Assembly (NCBI GenBank): GCA_029706075.1
Contig: JAINUG010000135.1
Location: 2,682,001 to 2,746,000, forward strand
Source of the DNA: Aldrovandia affinis
Lineage: Eukaryota; Chordata; Actinopteri; Notacanthiformes; Halosauridae
DNA: 64,000 nt
Direction of reading: 5' to 3'
Under the pieces are notes generated by a model, which was not told where the DNA came from, did no database searches, and saw nothing but the letters and a program-made list of their open reading frames with translations. Positions 21,641-64,000 of this stretch are shown in pieces. The position numbers and the translations under genes were made by a program. Numbering within the stretch: position 1 is the stretch's first letter; every line of letters begins with the position of its first letter.

Positions 21641-22595
21641 TTCCCCCACTGCTACAGCACAATGCTTTATAAATAATAAATCAATGATTTGCTTCATCCA
21701 AAGGAGAGGCTGGAATTGGGAGAGAGCGATTTTGCTGGAGTGAACGGTGAGTTCTCTCTCTCTCTCTCTTATTTATCTTTACATAAGAATGTCATTATAT
21801 CATAAGCCAGAGACTTATTCATAACGTCCCAGCATTGTTTCAAGCCCAGCTCAAGAAAGGACCCTCTGTAGCCTCACACAGTGGTCCTGTTCAGGGGTCA
21901 GCTGCCTCGGGCACTGAGCAGCTCCTGCCACCGAGTGGGAGAAGGAGACACGCACACAAAGACTCCTGGCAATTAACCGTATAAGTGGCTGATTCATCGT
22001 GAGTTACGTCAGATATACAGCTGAGACGCTATCCGTCGGTCGAAGTAATTATTGTGCACGCAAACTGAATCTAATTTGATATTACTATAAAATTATATTA
22101 TATATTTCAGATGCCATAGCAATCGGTTTAGTTTTCCACATAAAAAGAGACAAAACTTTGAATGCAACATTTTTTTATATATATATATTTCAATATTTAC
22201 CCATTTCATATAACTTAAGGCCACAACATTACATTGACATTGGCACTGAATCTGGACACAGTCCTCATTCATCATTCAAACCCCCAGTGGCTTCCAAGCA
22301 GTTGCTGCTTGAATGTGTTGGGAGACCACCGCATAACTTTAAAACAAGGTTTCTAACACGCATTCGGACGTTTTAAATCTCGCCGACAGCATTTTTTGAA
22401 AACGCCCTGCCTTTGCTTTCTCCCTGCTTTTACGCTGGGAGAAGTTTTGAGCTGAACATTTTAAAAAATTGGTTTTCTTGGGGGGGAGGAGAGCAGGGAA
22501 GCCTTTTTTCTGTTTCCTCTGCGTTTTCCGGGTTTAGCTGTTGGATGAGAAGTTTCCTGTGTTTGTCGCACAGACCCGAAGCAGCAGCAGCAGCC

Positions 22596-22604
22596 ATGGA
22601 CTGA
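22596..22604 (+). promoter_or_regulatory. Minimal upstream ORF in the presumed nrk 5' UTR
   Basis: ATG GAC TGA in a strong context (gccATGg), 92 bases before the nrk start codon. If transcribed, this two-codon uORF should lower initiation at 22688. The transcription start is not known, so its presence in the mRNA is inferred. Confidence 0.4.
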
Positions 22605-22687
22605 CTGACACGCTCTCAAAACCGTTAACTTTGGGCAAATTTCAGGAACTGTATGCATCTGTATGTATCTCCAAACGAAGCATCGCC

Positions 22688-64000
<41,313 letters not shown>

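Larger units (their letters stand above)
13516..22400. other. Intergenic region between il1rapl2 and nrk
   Basis: About 9.7 kb separates the two reading frames. 13516-19170 is mostly unique A/T-rich sequence; no gene, RNA gene or clear repeat is recognised there. 19178-21223 is a nested Tc1 element, 21270-21640 holds CR1-like fragments, and 21640-22400 is A/T-rich sequence leading to the nrk 5' region. Confidence 0.75.

Noticed and set aside
22541..22687. N-terminal extension of nrk in frame upstream of 22688
   Set aside because: The open frame has no ATG (it begins at TTG), and homology to the family starts at the ATG at 22688.

Overview
The window is vertebrate nuclear DNA, almost certainly from a ray-finned fish. 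It has short exons with GT-AG introns, long TE-rich introns, several tRNA-headed SINE families with the fish-type tail TTTGGATAAAAGCGTCTGC, Tc1 and hAT relics, and large (GT)n, (CT)n and pentanucleotide microsatellites. CR1-like fragments may point to an early-branching lineage (gar, bowfin, sturgeon or basal teleost), but the species cannot be fixed from sequence alone.

Two protein-coding genes lie head to tail on the + strand. (1) il1rapl2: the last three coding exons (4565-4705, 5369-5539, 12310-13001) encode the transmembrane helix, the whole TIR domain and the C-terminal tail ending in SDIW; upstream exons lie left of the window. A 3' UTR follows, with a polyadenylation signal at 13504. 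(2) A germinal-centre-kinase group IV (MAP4K4/TNIK/MINK1/NRK) Ser/Thr kinase, best called nrk because IL1RAPL2 and NRK are neighbours on human Xq22.3. I trace 17 consecutive coding exons from the ATG at 22688 to the right edge. They give a complete, catalytically intact kinase domain (residues ~25-289), an acidic stretch, a coiled coil and the start of the low-complexity linker; the C-terminal CNH domain would lie beyond the window. All splice phases agree and no exon contains a stop.

Layout: 1-4564 il1rapl2 intron (LINE and Tc1 fragments, GT minisatellite); 4565-13001 il1rapl2 exons, with a 6.8-kb intron holding a duplicated ~330-bp block, a duplicated GA-rich degenerate repeat and a ~635-nt pyrimidine tract that runs into the last acceptor; 13002-22687 3' UTR and intergenic DNA with a nested Tc1/hAT/SINE insertion; 22688-64000 nrk, whose 20-kb intron 2 holds an hAT relic with target-site duplications, a ~890-bp foldback element, several SINEs and a CpG cluster. 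From exon 5 onward the gene is compact and GC-rich, and many exons are flanked closely by simple repeats.

IL1RAPL2 is a synaptic-adhesion-type IL-1 receptor family member. GCK-IV kinases act in JNK/cytoskeletal signalling. The two genes are linked by ancient synteny, not by a shared operon-like function. No RNA gene, CRISPR array or prokaryotic feature is supported. The best candidates for unusual biology are (a) nrk exon 6, bracketed by complementary (TG)n and (AC)n tracts, (b) repeat arrays carrying splice-site-like motifs next to exons, and (c) the intronic duplicated block in il1rapl2.
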